Source of the DNA: Nocardioides sp. S-1144 | Lineage (GTDB): Bacteria > Actinomycetota > Actinomycetes > Propionibacteriales > Nocardioidaceae | Reading direction: 5' to 3' | Assembly: GCF_005954645.2 (NCBI RefSeq) | Contig: NZ_CP040695.2 | Span: 4,154,001 to 4,218,000 of the forward strand | DNA length: 64,000 nucleotides | Part shown: positions 1 through 7,789 of the stretch, one piece after another | Layout: each line of letters begins with the position of its first letter | How positions within the stretch are numbered: the first letter of the stretch is position 1 | Made by a program: the position numbers and the translations under genes | The notes under the pieces: model-generated | What the model was told of the DNA's origin: nothing | The model's input: only the letters and a program-made list of their open reading frames with translations | Databases searched by the model: none

Positions 1-190
1 GCTGGGCACGCTGCCGCCCACCCTGACCCAGGACCCGGACTTCCTGGAGACCGTCGTCCGCGACCTCTCGGCGGCCAACGTCGGGCTGATGGACCGCTAC
101 GTCACCGGCCTCGCCGCCGTGCTCCTCGGGCACGTGCCGGTCGCCGAGATCATCCGCGACATCGAGGCCGCCGACTCGCTGACCACCTGA
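1..190 (+). CDS. C-terminal end of an unrecognised protein (partial)
   Basis: An open frame enters from the left edge and stops at TGA 188-190, giving the last 62 residues of a protein. The tail is mildly hydrophobic in the middle (GLAAVLLGHVPVAEII) and ends in an acidic helix-like stretch, DIEAADSLTT. Codon use is GC-rich at third positions like the neighbours, so this is probably real coding sequence. I do not recognise the family, and the part that would identify it lies outside the window. It converges on the E2 gene across a repeat-filled gap. Confidence 0.6.
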   Translation, partial: LGTLPPTLTQDPDFLETVVRDLSAANVGLMDRYVTGLAAVLLGHVPVAEIIRDIEAADSLTT

Positions 191-330
191 GGACGGGTCA
201 GCGCGCGATCCTCGCTGACCCGTCAGTGATCGTCGACGGGTCAGCCCGCGATCCTCACTGACCCGTCAGTGATCGTCGACGGGTCGGCGCGAAATCCTCT
301 CTGACCCGTCAGTGATCACTGACGGGTCAG
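191..330. repeat. Tandem 43-bp palindromic repeats between convergent genes
   Basis: Three head-to-tail 43-bp units (192-234, 235-277, 278-320) are followed by a 10-bp partial unit (321-330). Each unit carries GACGGGTCAGCG-type and CGCTGACCCGTC-type arms and so can fold into a hairpin. The last boundary forms a perfect 30-bp palindrome (301-330) with core CCCGTCAGTGATCACTGACG. The array fills the gap between two convergent genes, so a two-way transcription terminator is the simplest role. The same core recurs at 35905-35940. Confidence 0.85.
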
Positions 331-336
331 CGGGGC

Positions 337-1782
337 TCAGAACAGCAGGGCCGAGGCCGGGTCCTCGAGGATGCCGGCGACGTCGGCGAGGAAGCGCGAG
401 CCCTTCTCGCCGTCGATGTGGCGGTGGTCGAAGCTCAGCGCGAGCGTGGTGACGTGGCGGACGGCGATCTCGTCGACGCCGTCGCGCGTCACCACCCACG
501 GCTGCTTGCGGATCGCGCCGAAGCAGAGGATCGCCGACTCGCCGGGGTTGATGATCGGCGTGCCGGCGTCGACGCCGAACACCCCGACGTTGGTGATGGT
601 GAAGGTGCCGCCGGCCATGTCGGCCGGCTGCGTCCTCCCGTCGCGCGCGGTCGCGGTGAGGTCGCCGAGCGCCCCGGCGAGCTCGGGCAGCGAGAGCCGG
701 TCGGCGTCCTTGACGTTCGGGACGACGAGCCCCCGCGGCGTGGCCGCGGCGATGCCGAGGTTCACGTAGTGCTTGAGGACGACCTCCTGGGCGGCCTCGT
801 CCCAGAAGGAGTTGACCTCCGGGGTGCGGCGCACCGCCAGCAGGACCGCCTTCGCCAGCACCAGCAGCGGGTTGATCCTCACCTCGCGCAGCTCGCGGCG
901 CTGCTTGAGCCGGGCCACCAGCTCGACGGTCGCGGTGGCGTCGACGGTGACCCACTCGGTCACGTGCGGCGCGGTGAAGGCCGACTGCGTCATCGCGCCG
1001 GCCATCATCTTGCGCACGCCCTTGACCGGCTCGCGCGTCTCGCGGACGCCGGCCGCGAGGCTCGTCGACATGACCGAGCTCGGCCCCGGGTCGACCGCGC
1101 CCCGGTAGGTCGTCCCCGCGGCGGCGTCCTCGACGTCCGCGCGGGTCACGGTGCCGTTCGGCCCGGACGTCGCGCAGGTGGCGAGGTCGACGCCGAGGTC
1201 CTTGGCGAGCTTGCGCACCGGCGGCTTGGCCAGCACCCGGACGTCGGCGGGCTGGGCCACCTCGGCCGCACGGGCCGGGACGGCGTCCTCGAGCTCGGCC
1301 GCCTCGACCAGCGGCGAGGCGAGCCCGGTCTCGAAGGAGGCCTGGGTCTGGATGTGGGTGGCCAGCGAGCCGCTGGCGACCTTGCGCGCCCGGCGGATCG
1401 GCCCGCGGTCGGCCTTGTTGCGACCGACCAGGCTCTCGCCCTCGCCGCCGCCGCTGGCGGCGGGGTTGGAGAGGTCGATGACCATGTCGCCGGGACCCGG
1501 CGGAGGGGCGTCGGGCGGGGTCGGGTCCTCGGCGGCGTCGGCCAACGCGGGCTCGCCGATCCGGATGATCGGGGTCCCGACGGCGACCATCTCGCCCTCG
1601 GGCACGAGCAGGGCGGTGACCTCGCCGGCGTAGGGCGACGGCAGCTCGACGAGCGACTTGGCGGTCTCGATCTCCACGACGATGTCGTTGATCGCGATGA
1701 CGTCGCCGACCTTGACCTTCCAGGTCACGATCTCGGCCTCGGTGAGGCCTTCGCCGACGTCGGGCAGGAGGTACTCGGGCAT
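337..1782 (-). CDS. bkdC: Branched-chain 2-oxoacid dehydrogenase E2 (dihydrolipoamide acyltransferase)
   Basis: 481 residues. E2 carries acyl groups from E1 on a swinging lipoyl arm to CoA. An N-terminal lipoyl domain (about 1-80) holds the lipoylated lysine in ETAKS (K42). A peripheral-subunit-binding domain follows (about 210-245, PPVRKLAKDLGVD), and the C-terminal catalytic domain ends with the acyltransferase signature DHRHIDGEKG. The ATG at 1782 is preceded by AGGAG. It is the last gene of an E1alpha-E1beta-E2 operon, 14 bp after E1beta. There is no E3 gene nearby, so a shared lipoamide dehydrogenase is presumably used. Order and type match bkdABC of mycobacteria; a pyruvate-type complex cannot be excluded by eye. 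Confidence 0.9.
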   Translation of the reverse strand: MPEYLLPDVGEGLTEAEIVTWKVKVGDVIAINDIVVEIETAKSLVELPSPYAGEVTALLVPEGEMVAVGTPIIRIGEPALADAAEDPTPPDAPPPGPGDMVIDLSNPAASGGGEGESLVGRNKADRGPIRRARKVASGSLATHIQTQASFETGLASPLVEAAELEDAVPARAAEVAQPADVRVLAKPPVRKLAKDLGVDLATCATSGPNGTVTRADVEDAAAGTTYRGAVDPGPSSVMSTSLAAGVRETREPVKGVRKMMAGAMTQSAFTAPHVTEWVTVDATATVELVARLKQRRELREVRINPLLVLAKAVLLAVRRTPEVNSFWDEAAQEVVLKHYVNLGIAAATPRGLVVPNVKDADRLSLPELAGALGDLTATARDGRTQPADMAGGTFTITNVGVFGVDAGTPIINPGESAILCFGAIRKQPWVVTRDGVDEIAVRHVTTLALSFDHRHIDGEKGSRFLADVAGILEDPASALLF

Positions 1783-1796
1783 GGGGGTCTCCTGGC

Positions 1797-2792
1797 CTAG
1801 AAGTCGAGGGAGCGGTCGACGGCGTCGAGCACCCGGTCGAGGTCGGGGAGGAAGTCCTCCTCGATCCGCGACGCCGGGTAGGGCGTGTCGAACCCGCCGA
1901 CGCGGAGCACCGGGGCCTCGAGGGAGTAGAAGCACTCCTCGGTGATCCGGGCGGCGAGCTCGGAGCCCAGGCCGAGGTTGACGTGCGCCTCGTGGACGAC
2001 GACGGCCCGGCCGGTGCGGCGCACGGACTCGTGCACCGGCGCCATGTCGAGCGGGGAGAGCGTGCGCAGGTCGATGACCTCGAGCGAGCGGCCCTCGGTG
2101 GCGGCGGCCTCGGCGGCCTTCATCGCGGTCTTCACCGTCGGCCCGTAGGCGAGCAGCGTGGCGTCGGTGCCACGGCGCACGACGCGGGAGGTGAACAGCG
2201 GCGCGACGTCGGCCAGGGTCTCGGAGTCGTCGAGCTCGGCCTTGTCGGCGTGGTACTGCCGCTTCGGCTCCAGGAAGATCACCGGGTCGTCGCAGGCGAT
2301 GGCCTGCTGGATCATCCAGTAGCCGTCGACGGGGTTGGAGCAGGCGACGACCTTGAGTCCCGGGGTGTGCGCGAACTGCGCCTCGGGCGACTCGCTGTGG
2401 TGCTCGACCGCGCCGATGCCGCCACCGAACGGGATCCGGATGACGATGGGCATCTTGGTGCGGCCCTTGCTCCGGTAGTGGATCTTCGCGACCTGGCAGA
2501 CGATCTGGTCGTAGGCCGGGTAGACGAAGCCGTCGAACTGGATCTCCACCACGGGGCGGTAGCCGCGCATCGCCATGCCGACCGCGGTGCCGACGATGCC
2601 GGACTCGGCGAGCGGGCTGTCGATGACGCGGTCCTCGCCGAAGTCCTTCTGGAGGCCGTCGGTGATGCGGAAGACGCCGCCGAGCTTGCCGACGTCCTCG
2701 CCCATGAGCAGGACCTTCGGGTCGTCCTCCATGGCCTGGCGCAGGCCCATGTTGAGGCCCTTGGCGAGGGTGATCTTCTGGGTGGCGCTCAT
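1797..2792 (-). CDS. bkdB: Branched-chain 2-oxoacid dehydrogenase E1 beta subunit
   Basis: 331 residues, the usual length for the E1 beta subunit of heterotetrameric 2-oxoacid dehydrogenases. With E1 alpha it decarboxylates the oxo acid on thiamine diphosphate and hands the acyl group to E2. The family pattern is clear: GEDVGKLGGVFRITDGL, then DSPLAESGIVGTAVGMAMRG, and HHSESPEAQFAHTPGLKVV. A C-terminal transketolase-like domain begins near residue 200. The ATG at 2792 overlaps the TGA of E1 alpha by four bases (ATGA), which indicates translational coupling. Confidence 0.92.
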   Translation of the reverse strand: MSATQKITLAKGLNMGLRQAMEDDPKVLLMGEDVGKLGGVFRITDGLQKDFGEDRVIDSPLAESGIVGTAVGMAMRGYRPVVEIQFDGFVYPAYDQIVCQVAKIHYRSKGRTKMPIVIRIPFGGGIGAVEHHSESPEAQFAHTPGLKVVACSNPVDGYWMIQQAIACDDPVIFLEPKRQYHADKAELDDSETLADVAPLFTSRVVRRGTDATLLAYGPTVKTAMKAAEAAATEGRSLEVIDLRTLSPLDMAPVHESVRRTGRAVVVHEAHVNLGLGSELAARITEECFYSLEAPVLRVGGFDTPYPASRIEEDFLPDLDRVLDAVDRSLDF

Positions 2793-3973
2793 GCGTGTGC
2801 TCCCTCGAACGAGGCCTGGTAGGCCGCGAAGCCCTCGCGCTGGAGGCGCAGCTCCTCGGTCTCCTCGGCGTAGACGTGCTCGAAGATGGCCGAGGGCAGC
2901 GGGTCGGGCATCGCCTTGCAGCCCTCGCGCAGCGTGTGGCCCAGGTCGTCGGCCTCGGCGGCGATCTCCGCCATGAAGGTGTCGTCGACCAGGCCGTTGC
3001 GGCGCAGGTAGACCTCGACCCGGGCGATCGGGTCCTTGAGCTTCCAGCTCTCGACGTCGTCGGAGAGGCGGTAGCGGGTGGGGTCGTCGGTGGTGGTGTG
3101 CGCCCCCATCCGGTACGTGTAGGCCTCGACCAGGGTGGGCCCCTGGCCGTCGCGGGCGCGCTGCAGCGCGGCCTGGGTGACGGCGTAGGTCGCGAGGACG
3201 TCGTTGCCGTCGACGCGGACGCCGGGGAAGCCGAAGCCCAGCGCGCGCTGGTAGAGCGGGATCCGGGTCTGGCGCTCGATCGGCTCGGAGATCGCCCACT
3301 GGTTGTTCTGGCAGAAGAACACCACGGGGGCGTTGTAGGAGGCGGCGAAGATGAACGCCTCGTTGACGTCGCCCTGGCTGCTGGCGCCGTCGCCGAAGTG
3401 GGCCACGACGGCCGCGTCGCGCTCGGCGTCGCCGGTGCCGACGTCACCGTCGCGCTGGATGCCCATCGCGTAGCCGGTGGCGTGCAGCGTCTGGGCGCCG
3501 ATGACGATCGTGTACTGGCCGAAGTTCACCTCGGCGGCGTCCCAGCCACCGTGGTCGACGCCGCGGAAGAGCCCGAGGAGCTTGAGCGGGTCGAGCCCGC
3601 GGCACCACGCGACACCGTGCTCGCGGTAGGTCGGGAAGACGTAGTCCTGCGGGCGCAGGGCGCGACCGGCACCGATCTGCGCGGCCTCCTGGCCGAGGAG
3701 CTGGGCCCAGATGCCGAGCTCGCCGTGGCGCTGCAGGGCCGTGGCCTCGGTGTCGATGCGCCGGGTCAGCACCATGTCGCGGTAGAACCCGCGCAGCTGC
3801 TCGGCGGAGAAGTCCATGTCGAACTCCGGGTGGTGGACCCGCTCGCCCTCCGGGGTCAGGAGCTGGACCAGCTCGGGACCACCGGCACCCTGGCTGGGCC
3901 CGAAGACCTCCGCCAGGTCGGGGCCGAAGCCGGGGCCGTTCGCGGTGCTGCTCGCGTCGGGGGGTGCGTTCAT
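2789..3973 (-). CDS. bkdA: Branched-chain 2-oxoacid dehydrogenase E1 alpha subunit
   Basis: 394 residues. This is the catalytic thiamine-diphosphate subunit of the complex. The ThDP/Mg motif runs from GDGASSQGD to the paired NN of FFCQNNQW, and the GTG-containing RYRL region near residue 300 holds the phosphorylation-loop equivalent. Upstream in-frame codons would allow a longer protein, but the ATG at 3973 has GGAG at suitable spacing and starts just before the conserved domain, so it is preferred. First gene of the operon and divergent from the SRPBCC gene. Confidence 0.9.
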   Translation of the reverse strand: MNAPPDASSTANGPGFGPDLAEVFGPSQGAGGPELVQLLTPEGERVHHPEFDMDFSAEQLRGFYRDMVLTRRIDTEATALQRHGELGIWAQLLGQEAAQIGAGRALRPQDYVFPTYREHGVAWCRGLDPLKLLGLFRGVDHGGWDAAEVNFGQYTIVIGAQTLHATGYAMGIQRDGDVGTGDAERDAAVVAHFGDGASSQGDVNEAFIFAASYNAPVVFFCQNNQWAISEPIERQTRIPLYQRALGFGFPGVRVDGNDVLATYAVTQAALQRARDGQGPTLVEAYTYRMGAHTTTDDPTRYRLSDDVESWKLKDPIARVEVYLRRNGLVDDTFMAEIAAEADDLGHTLREGCKAMPDPLPSAIFEHVYAEETEELRLQREGFAAYQASFEGAHA

Positions 3974-4101
3974 GGCTGCTCCTTCTCGTCGCCCGGCGGA
4001 CGGGGTCTCCGTCGCCGGGTGCCTGGGCTTCGCCGGTGTGCCTGCGGGTCGGTCCGCAGGGGTGGCGCGGCTGTGACCCGGGACACAGTCCGGACGAGGA
4101 G

Positions 4102-4132
4102 AACCTACCGTCGTCCTGGTCGACGCCGCCAA
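4102..4132 (-). promoter_or_regulatory. Candidate promoter for the bkd operon
   Basis: On the minus strand, TTGGCG (4132-4127) is followed 19 bp later by TAGGTT (4107-4102), about 130 bp upstream of the E1 alpha start. The spacing is longer than the usual 17-18 bp, so this is tentative. The rest of the 242-bp divergent gap shows no clear operator. Confidence 0.3.
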
Positions 4133-4203
4133 TCACACCCCCACCCGGGGACCCGCCGGCCCGGCGCGCCTGGTCGGGTGAGGACCGGGGTGGACGACGT
4201 CCC

Positions 4204-4209
4204 TAGGCT
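4204..4209 (+). promoter_or_regulatory. -10 box of a leaderless promoter (SRPBCC gene)
   Basis: TAGGCT lies exactly six bases before the ATG at 4216 and there is no Shine-Dalgarno sequence. This is the geometry of a leaderless actinobacterial transcript. Confidence 0.5.
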
Positions 4210-4215
4210 GGCGGC

Positions 4216-4665
4216 ATGGGTTCGAGGAGCAGGTCCGCCGGCACGACGATCGCCGCCCCGCCGTCCGTGGTGTTCGCGATCCTCAGCGATCCGCGCCAGC
4301 ACACCCGGATCGACGGGTCCGGCACCGTGCGCGCCTCGGTCTCCGGTCCGGAGCGCCTCGAGCTGGGCTCGGAGTTCGGCATGGACATGAAGAACGGCGC
4401 GAAGTACAAGATCAGGAACAAGGTCGTCGAGTTCGAGCCCGACCGGCTGATCGCCTGGCGCCACATGGGCAAGCACCGTTGGCGCTACGAGCTCACGCCC
4501 ACCAACGGCGGCGGGACCCAGGTCGTCGAGACCTGGGACCTCTCGCACTACGACCCCGTCTCCCGCGCCGCACTCAAGGCGCTGTTCGGCTCGCGGACGC
4601 AGAAGGCGCTCGACGAGACCATGGTCAAGCTGAAGGCCGCCGCCGAGGCCGACGCCGCCGGCTGA
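4216..4665 (+). CDS. SRPBCC (polyketide cyclase/START-like) family protein
   Basis: 149 residues, the normal size for a single SRPBCC/START-like ligand-binding domain. The N terminus has the typical first strand and helix (IAAPPSVVFAILSDPRQHTRIDG). Later strands include VVEFEPDRLIAWRHMG and TQVVETWDLSHYDP, and the long C-terminal helix is rich in K and A. Such proteins bind hydrophobic ligands in a helix-grip pocket; the ligand cannot be read from sequence. No signal peptide, so cytosolic. Start fixed by the -10-like box six bases upstream. Confidence 0.8.
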   Translation: MGSRSRSAGTTIAAPPSVVFAILSDPRQHTRIDGSGTVRASVSGPERLELGSEFGMDMKNGAKYKIRNKVVEFEPDRLIAWRHMGKHRWRYELTPTNGGGTQVVETWDLSHYDPVSRAALKALFGSRTQKALDETMVKLKAAAEADAAG

Positions 4666-4708
4666 CCCGACCGCGGCGCCCCCCGGGGCTCTCCTTCGGG
4701 TCACGTCG

Positions 4709-5635
4709 TCAGGAGCCGTGCAGCTCGCCGAGGTCCTCGTGGGCCTCGTGGGAGACCGGCTCGACCTGGAAGGTCGCGTGCCGGACGTCGAAGTGCTCGG
4801 CCACGCACGCACCCAGCTCGTCGAGGATCGCGCCGACCCCGCGGGCGGCGAGGGCCTCGTCGGTGACCGTCACGTGCGCCGACAGGCTGGGGATGCCGCT
4901 GGTGATCGTCCAGGCGTGCAGGTCGTGGACGTCGACGACGCCTGCGACGTGCCGCAGGTGGTGCCCGACGTCGTCGAGGTCGAGGCCGTTCGGCGCGATC
5001 TCGAGCAGGACGACGGCGGCGTCGCGCGCGAGCACCAACGACCGCGGCAGGATCATCGCGGCGATCACCAGTGAGGCGACGGCGTCGGCCTGCAGCCAGC
5101 CGGTCACCCAGATGACGACGCCGGCGACCACCGCGAGCACCGAGCCGAGCAGGTCGGCGTAGACCTCGTAGAGCGCGCCGCGCATGTTGAGGGAGTCGGT
5201 GTCGCTGCGGTTGAGGATCGCCATCGACACCGCGTTCGCCACGAGACCGACGGCGGCGAAGAGCACCAGCCCGCCGGCGTCCACGTCGGCGGGGTCGAAC
5301 AGCCGGCCGACCCCCGCCCACACCAGGTACCCGCAGACACCGAGCAGCACCAGCGCGTTCAGCAGCGCCGCCAGCACCTCGGCGCGGTGGTAGCCGAACG
5401 TGGAGCGCCGCCCGGCCGGCAGCGAGGCGACGTAGGACGCGCCGAGCGCGAGCAGGACGCCGCCGGCGTCGGTGGCCATGTGCGCGGCGTCCGCGAGGAG
5501 CGCGAGGGACCCGGTGAGCAGCGCACCGACGACCTCGACGACCAGGACGCTGGCGGTGACGGCGAGCACCCAGCGCAGGCGACGGCGGTCCGCCGCCCGC
5601 CCCGCGGCGTGACCGTGACCGTGCCCGTGTCCCAT
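4709..5635 (-). CDS. Cation diffusion facilitator (zinc/heavy-metal efflux, CzcD/ZitB type)
   Basis: 308 residues. A His-rich N terminus (GHGHGHGH) is followed by six predicted membrane helices. The metal-site pairs of the CDF family are present in TM2 (HMATDAGG) and TM5 (YADLLGS). A C-terminal cytosolic ferredoxin-like domain contains DVHDLHAWTI and HFDVRHATFQVE. CDF proteins exchange cytosolic Zn2+ or related ions for protons. The ATG at 5635 sits six bases after TACGCT and has no SD. Convergent with the SRPBCC gene. Confidence 0.92.
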   Translation of the reverse strand: MGHGHGHGHAAGRAADRRRLRWVLAVTASVLVVEVVGALLTGSLALLADAAHMATDAGGVLLALGASYVASLPAGRRSTFGYHRAEVLAALLNALVLLGVCGYLVWAGVGRLFDPADVDAGGLVLFAAVGLVANAVSMAILNRSDTDSLNMRGALYEVYADLLGSVLAVVAGVVIWVTGWLQADAVASLVIAAMILPRSLVLARDAAVVLLEIAPNGLDLDDVGHHLRHVAGVVDVHDLHAWTITSGIPSLSAHVTVTDEALAARGVGAILDELGACVAEHFDVRHATFQVEPVSHEAHEDLGELHGS

Positions 5636-5641
5636 GGCTCC

Positions 5642-5647
5642 AGCGTA
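5642..5647 (-). promoter_or_regulatory. -10 box of a leaderless promoter (CDF gene)
   Basis: TACGCT on the minus strand, six bases before the ATG at 5635, with no SD. Confidence 0.45.
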
Positions 5648-5653
5648 GGAGGG

Positions 5654-6610
5654 TCAGCCCCGGCCGTGCGGCTCCAGCCAGACGGCGGGATCGGGGCCGG
5701 CCGGGACGATGCCGGACGGGTTGATGTCGCGGTGCACGACGTAGTAGTGCTGCTTGATCTGCTCGAAGTCGATCGTGTCGCCGAAGCCGGGCGTCTGGAA
5801 CAGGTCGCGCGCGTAGCCCCACAGGTTCGGCATCTCGGTGAGCTTCTGCCGGTTGCACTTGAAGTGCCCGTGGTAGACGGGGTCGAAGCGGGCCAGCGTC
5901 GTGAACAGCCGCACGTCGGCCTCGGTGATCGCGGCGCCCATGAGGTAGCGCCGGGTGCCGAGTCGCTCCTCGAGCCAGTCGAGCGCGGTGAACAGCCGCT
6001 CGTAGGCGGCGTCGTAGGCCTCCTGCGACCCGGCGAAGCCGCAGCGGTAGACGCCGTTGTTGACCTCGGTGAAGACCCGCTTCATCACGTCCTCCATCTC
6101 CTCGCGGAGGTCGACGGGCCACAGGTCCGGCGCGTCGGCGCGGTGGAACTCGCGCCACTCGTGGAAGAGGTCGTGGGTGATCCACGGGAAGTCGTTGGTG
6201 ACGAGCAGGCCGGTCGACTCCTCGACCACGGCCGGCACGGTGATGCCGCGGGGGTAGTCCGGGAAGCGCTTGAGGTAGGCCTCCTGGAGCCGCTCGATCC
6301 CGAGCACCGGGTCGCGCCCACCGGGGTCGAGGTCGAAGGTCCACGACCGGGCGTCGTGCGTGGGGCCGGGCAGACCGAGGGAGATGACGTCCTCCAGGCC
6401 CAGCAGGCTGCGCACGATGATCGAGCGGTTCGCCCACGGGCAGGCCTTGGCGGCCACCAGCCGGTAGCGGCCGGGCTCGACGGGCCAGAGCTCGCCCTCG
6501 ACCGGTCCGTGCTCGGGACGCCGGGCGTCGCGGGTGATGCGGTCGGGCACGTAGTTCATGTCCCGGTCGAAAGCCTTGCCCTGCTCGACGTAGGTCCCTT
6601 GGTCAGCCAT
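5654..6610 (-). CDS. Glutathionyl-hydroquinone-reductase-like (Xi-class GST) protein
   Basis: 318 residues, matching the ECM4/YqjG family. The thioredoxin-like domain begins with the catalytic AKACPWANR (Cys57) instead of the Tyr/Ser of ordinary GSTs. An all-helical GST C domain runs from about residue 150 (NNGVYRCGFAGSQEAYD). Family members reduce glutathionylated hydroquinones. Actinobacteria normally make mycothiol instead of glutathione, so the physiological thiol here is uncertain. ATG 6610 follows TAGATT by six bases. It runs in the same direction as the CDF gene with an 18-bp gap. Confidence 0.88.
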   Translation of the reverse strand: MADQGTYVEQGKAFDRDMNYVPDRITRDARRPEHGPVEGELWPVEPGRYRLVAAKACPWANRSIIVRSLLGLEDVISLGLPGPTHDARSWTFDLDPGGRDPVLGIERLQEAYLKRFPDYPRGITVPAVVEESTGLLVTNDFPWITHDLFHEWREFHRADAPDLWPVDLREEMEDVMKRVFTEVNNGVYRCGFAGSQEAYDAAYERLFTALDWLEERLGTRRYLMGAAITEADVRLFTTLARFDPVYHGHFKCNRQKLTEMPNLWGYARDLFQTPGFGDTIDFEQIKQHYYVVHRDINPSGIVPAGPDPAVWLEPHGRG

Positions 6611-6616
6611 GCGCCC

Positions 6617-6622
6617 AATCTA
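6617..6622 (-). promoter_or_regulatory. -10 box of a leaderless promoter (GST-like gene)
   Basis: TAGATT on the minus strand, six bases before the ATG at 6610, with no SD. Confidence 0.5.
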
Positions 6623-6663
6623 CGGGCGCCCCCGCCACTCCTCGGGGTGGGCCCGACCCCGGC

Positions 6664-7695
6664 TCAGGAGGTGCTCGCGACCTTCCAGTCGCCGTCCTCC
6701 TTGACGAGCTCGACGGTGGCGTCGTCCTCCTCCTCGAGCTCGTCGGTGCCGTAGGCGTCGCGGAAGCCGTCCGGGTCGTCGCCGGTGTACTTGGACTTCA
6801 CGGTGCCCTTGACCGTGGCCTCGTCGCCGTCCTCCTCGACGTCCTCGACGTCGAAGTCGAAGTCGATGTCGTCCTGGAGGGCCTGGAAGTCGCCGCCGAA
6901 CTCCTCGAGCTGGGCCTCGACCTTGTCGGCGTAGTCGCCGCAGTCGCTCGCCTCGAGGTTGTCGAGCAGCTCCTGGCGCGGCTCCTCGGCCGTCAGCTCG
7001 CAGACCTCCTCGGAGTCACCCTCGACGCTGGCCTCGAAGTAGTCCTTCGCGGCACCCTCCGGGCCCCCGCCGCCGAGCACGACGGTGAGGAGGAGGACCA
7101 CCACGACCAGCAGCAGGGCCGCGCCGCCGGCGATGATCGCGATCAGCTTGCCCTTGCCGCCGCCCGACGAGGACGCCGGGAGCTGGTTGCCCCAGGCCGG
7201 CTGCTGCCCGTAGCCCTGCTGCCCGTAACCCTGCTGGCCGTACCCGGGCTGCTGGCCGTAGCCCTGCTGGTCATAGCCCGGCTGCTGGCCGTACCCGGGC
7301 TGCTGCCCGTAGCCCTGCTGGCCGTACCCGGGCTGCTGGCCGTAGCCCTGCTGGCCGTACCCGGGCTGCTGGCCGTAGCCCTGCTGGCCGTAGCCCTGCT
7401 GCTCCGGCTGGGCGGGCTGGCCGTGCTCCGGGGTGGCCGGCGAGGACCCGCCGGCGCCCTTGTCGAGGTTGGGCGTCGCCGACGAGGACGACGGCCCGCC
7501 CCCGAGCCCGGCCGCGGGGTTGAACCGGGTCGGCTCGCTGTGCGGGTCGCTCGCCGGCGCCGGCTCCGGCTCGGCCGGCTGGGCGGGCTGCTGGTCGCCA
7601 CCCTGGGTGTGCTCGGTCCACTGCGACCCGTCCCACCAGCGCTGGGCACCCTGGCCGTCGTCGTACCAGCCCGGGGGCGTGCTGCCGTGGGTCAT
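6664..7695 (-). CDS. DUF2510 membrane protein with GYGQQ repeats and DUF4878-like domain
   Basis: 343 residues. Order of parts: a short Trp-rich DUF2510 motif at the N terminus (PPGWYDDGQGAQRWWDG), a disordered Pro/Gln segment, about 20 repeats of GYGQQ or PGYGQQ (residues about 100-170), one transmembrane helix (about 180-205), and an acidic extracytoplasmic domain resembling DUF4878/NTF2-like folds. AGGAG precedes the ATG at 7695. Paralogue of the protein at 8791-9702. The role is unknown; an envelope-anchored protein with a cytosolic low-complexity tail is what the sequence shows. Confidence 0.85.
   Translation of the reverse strand: MTHGSTPPGWYDDGQGAQRWWDGSQWTEHTQGGDQQPAQPAEPEPAPASDPHSEPTRFNPAAGLGGGPSSSSATPNLDKGAGGSSPATPEHGQPAQPEQQGYGQQGYGQQPGYGQQGYGQQPGYGQQGYGQQPGYGQQPGYDQQGYGQQPGYGQQGYGQQGYGQQPAWGNQLPASSSGGGKGKLIAIIAGGAALLLVVVVLLLTVVLGGGGPEGAAKDYFEASVEGDSEEVCELTAEEPRQELLDNLEASDCGDYADKVEAQLEEFGGDFQALQDDIDFDFDVEDVEEDGDEATVKGTVKSKYTGDDPDGFRDAYGTDELEEEDDATVELVKEDGDWKVASTS
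7199..7402. repeat. Coding tandem repeats (15- and 18-bp units) for GYGQQ/PGYGQQ
   Basis: Units reading GGCTGCTGGCCGTA/GCCCTGCTGGCCGTA on the plus strand repeat about fourteen times inside the DUF2510 gene. They translate to GYGQQ and PGYGQQ on the minus strand. The near-identity of units suggests recent expansion and likely length variation between strains. Confidence 0.8.
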
Positions 7696-7789
7696 CGGGG
7701 TCTCCTCGCGGGTCGGGACGGGGCCGGGACGGCGCCGTCGTCCAGCCGGCGCATCATGTCACGCACGGCACCGGGTCGAGCCGGACCGG

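Noticed and set aside
4666..4708. Terminator between the SRPBCC and CDF genes
   Set aside because: Only short G/C runs that can pair weakly. No convincing stem longer than a few base pairs.
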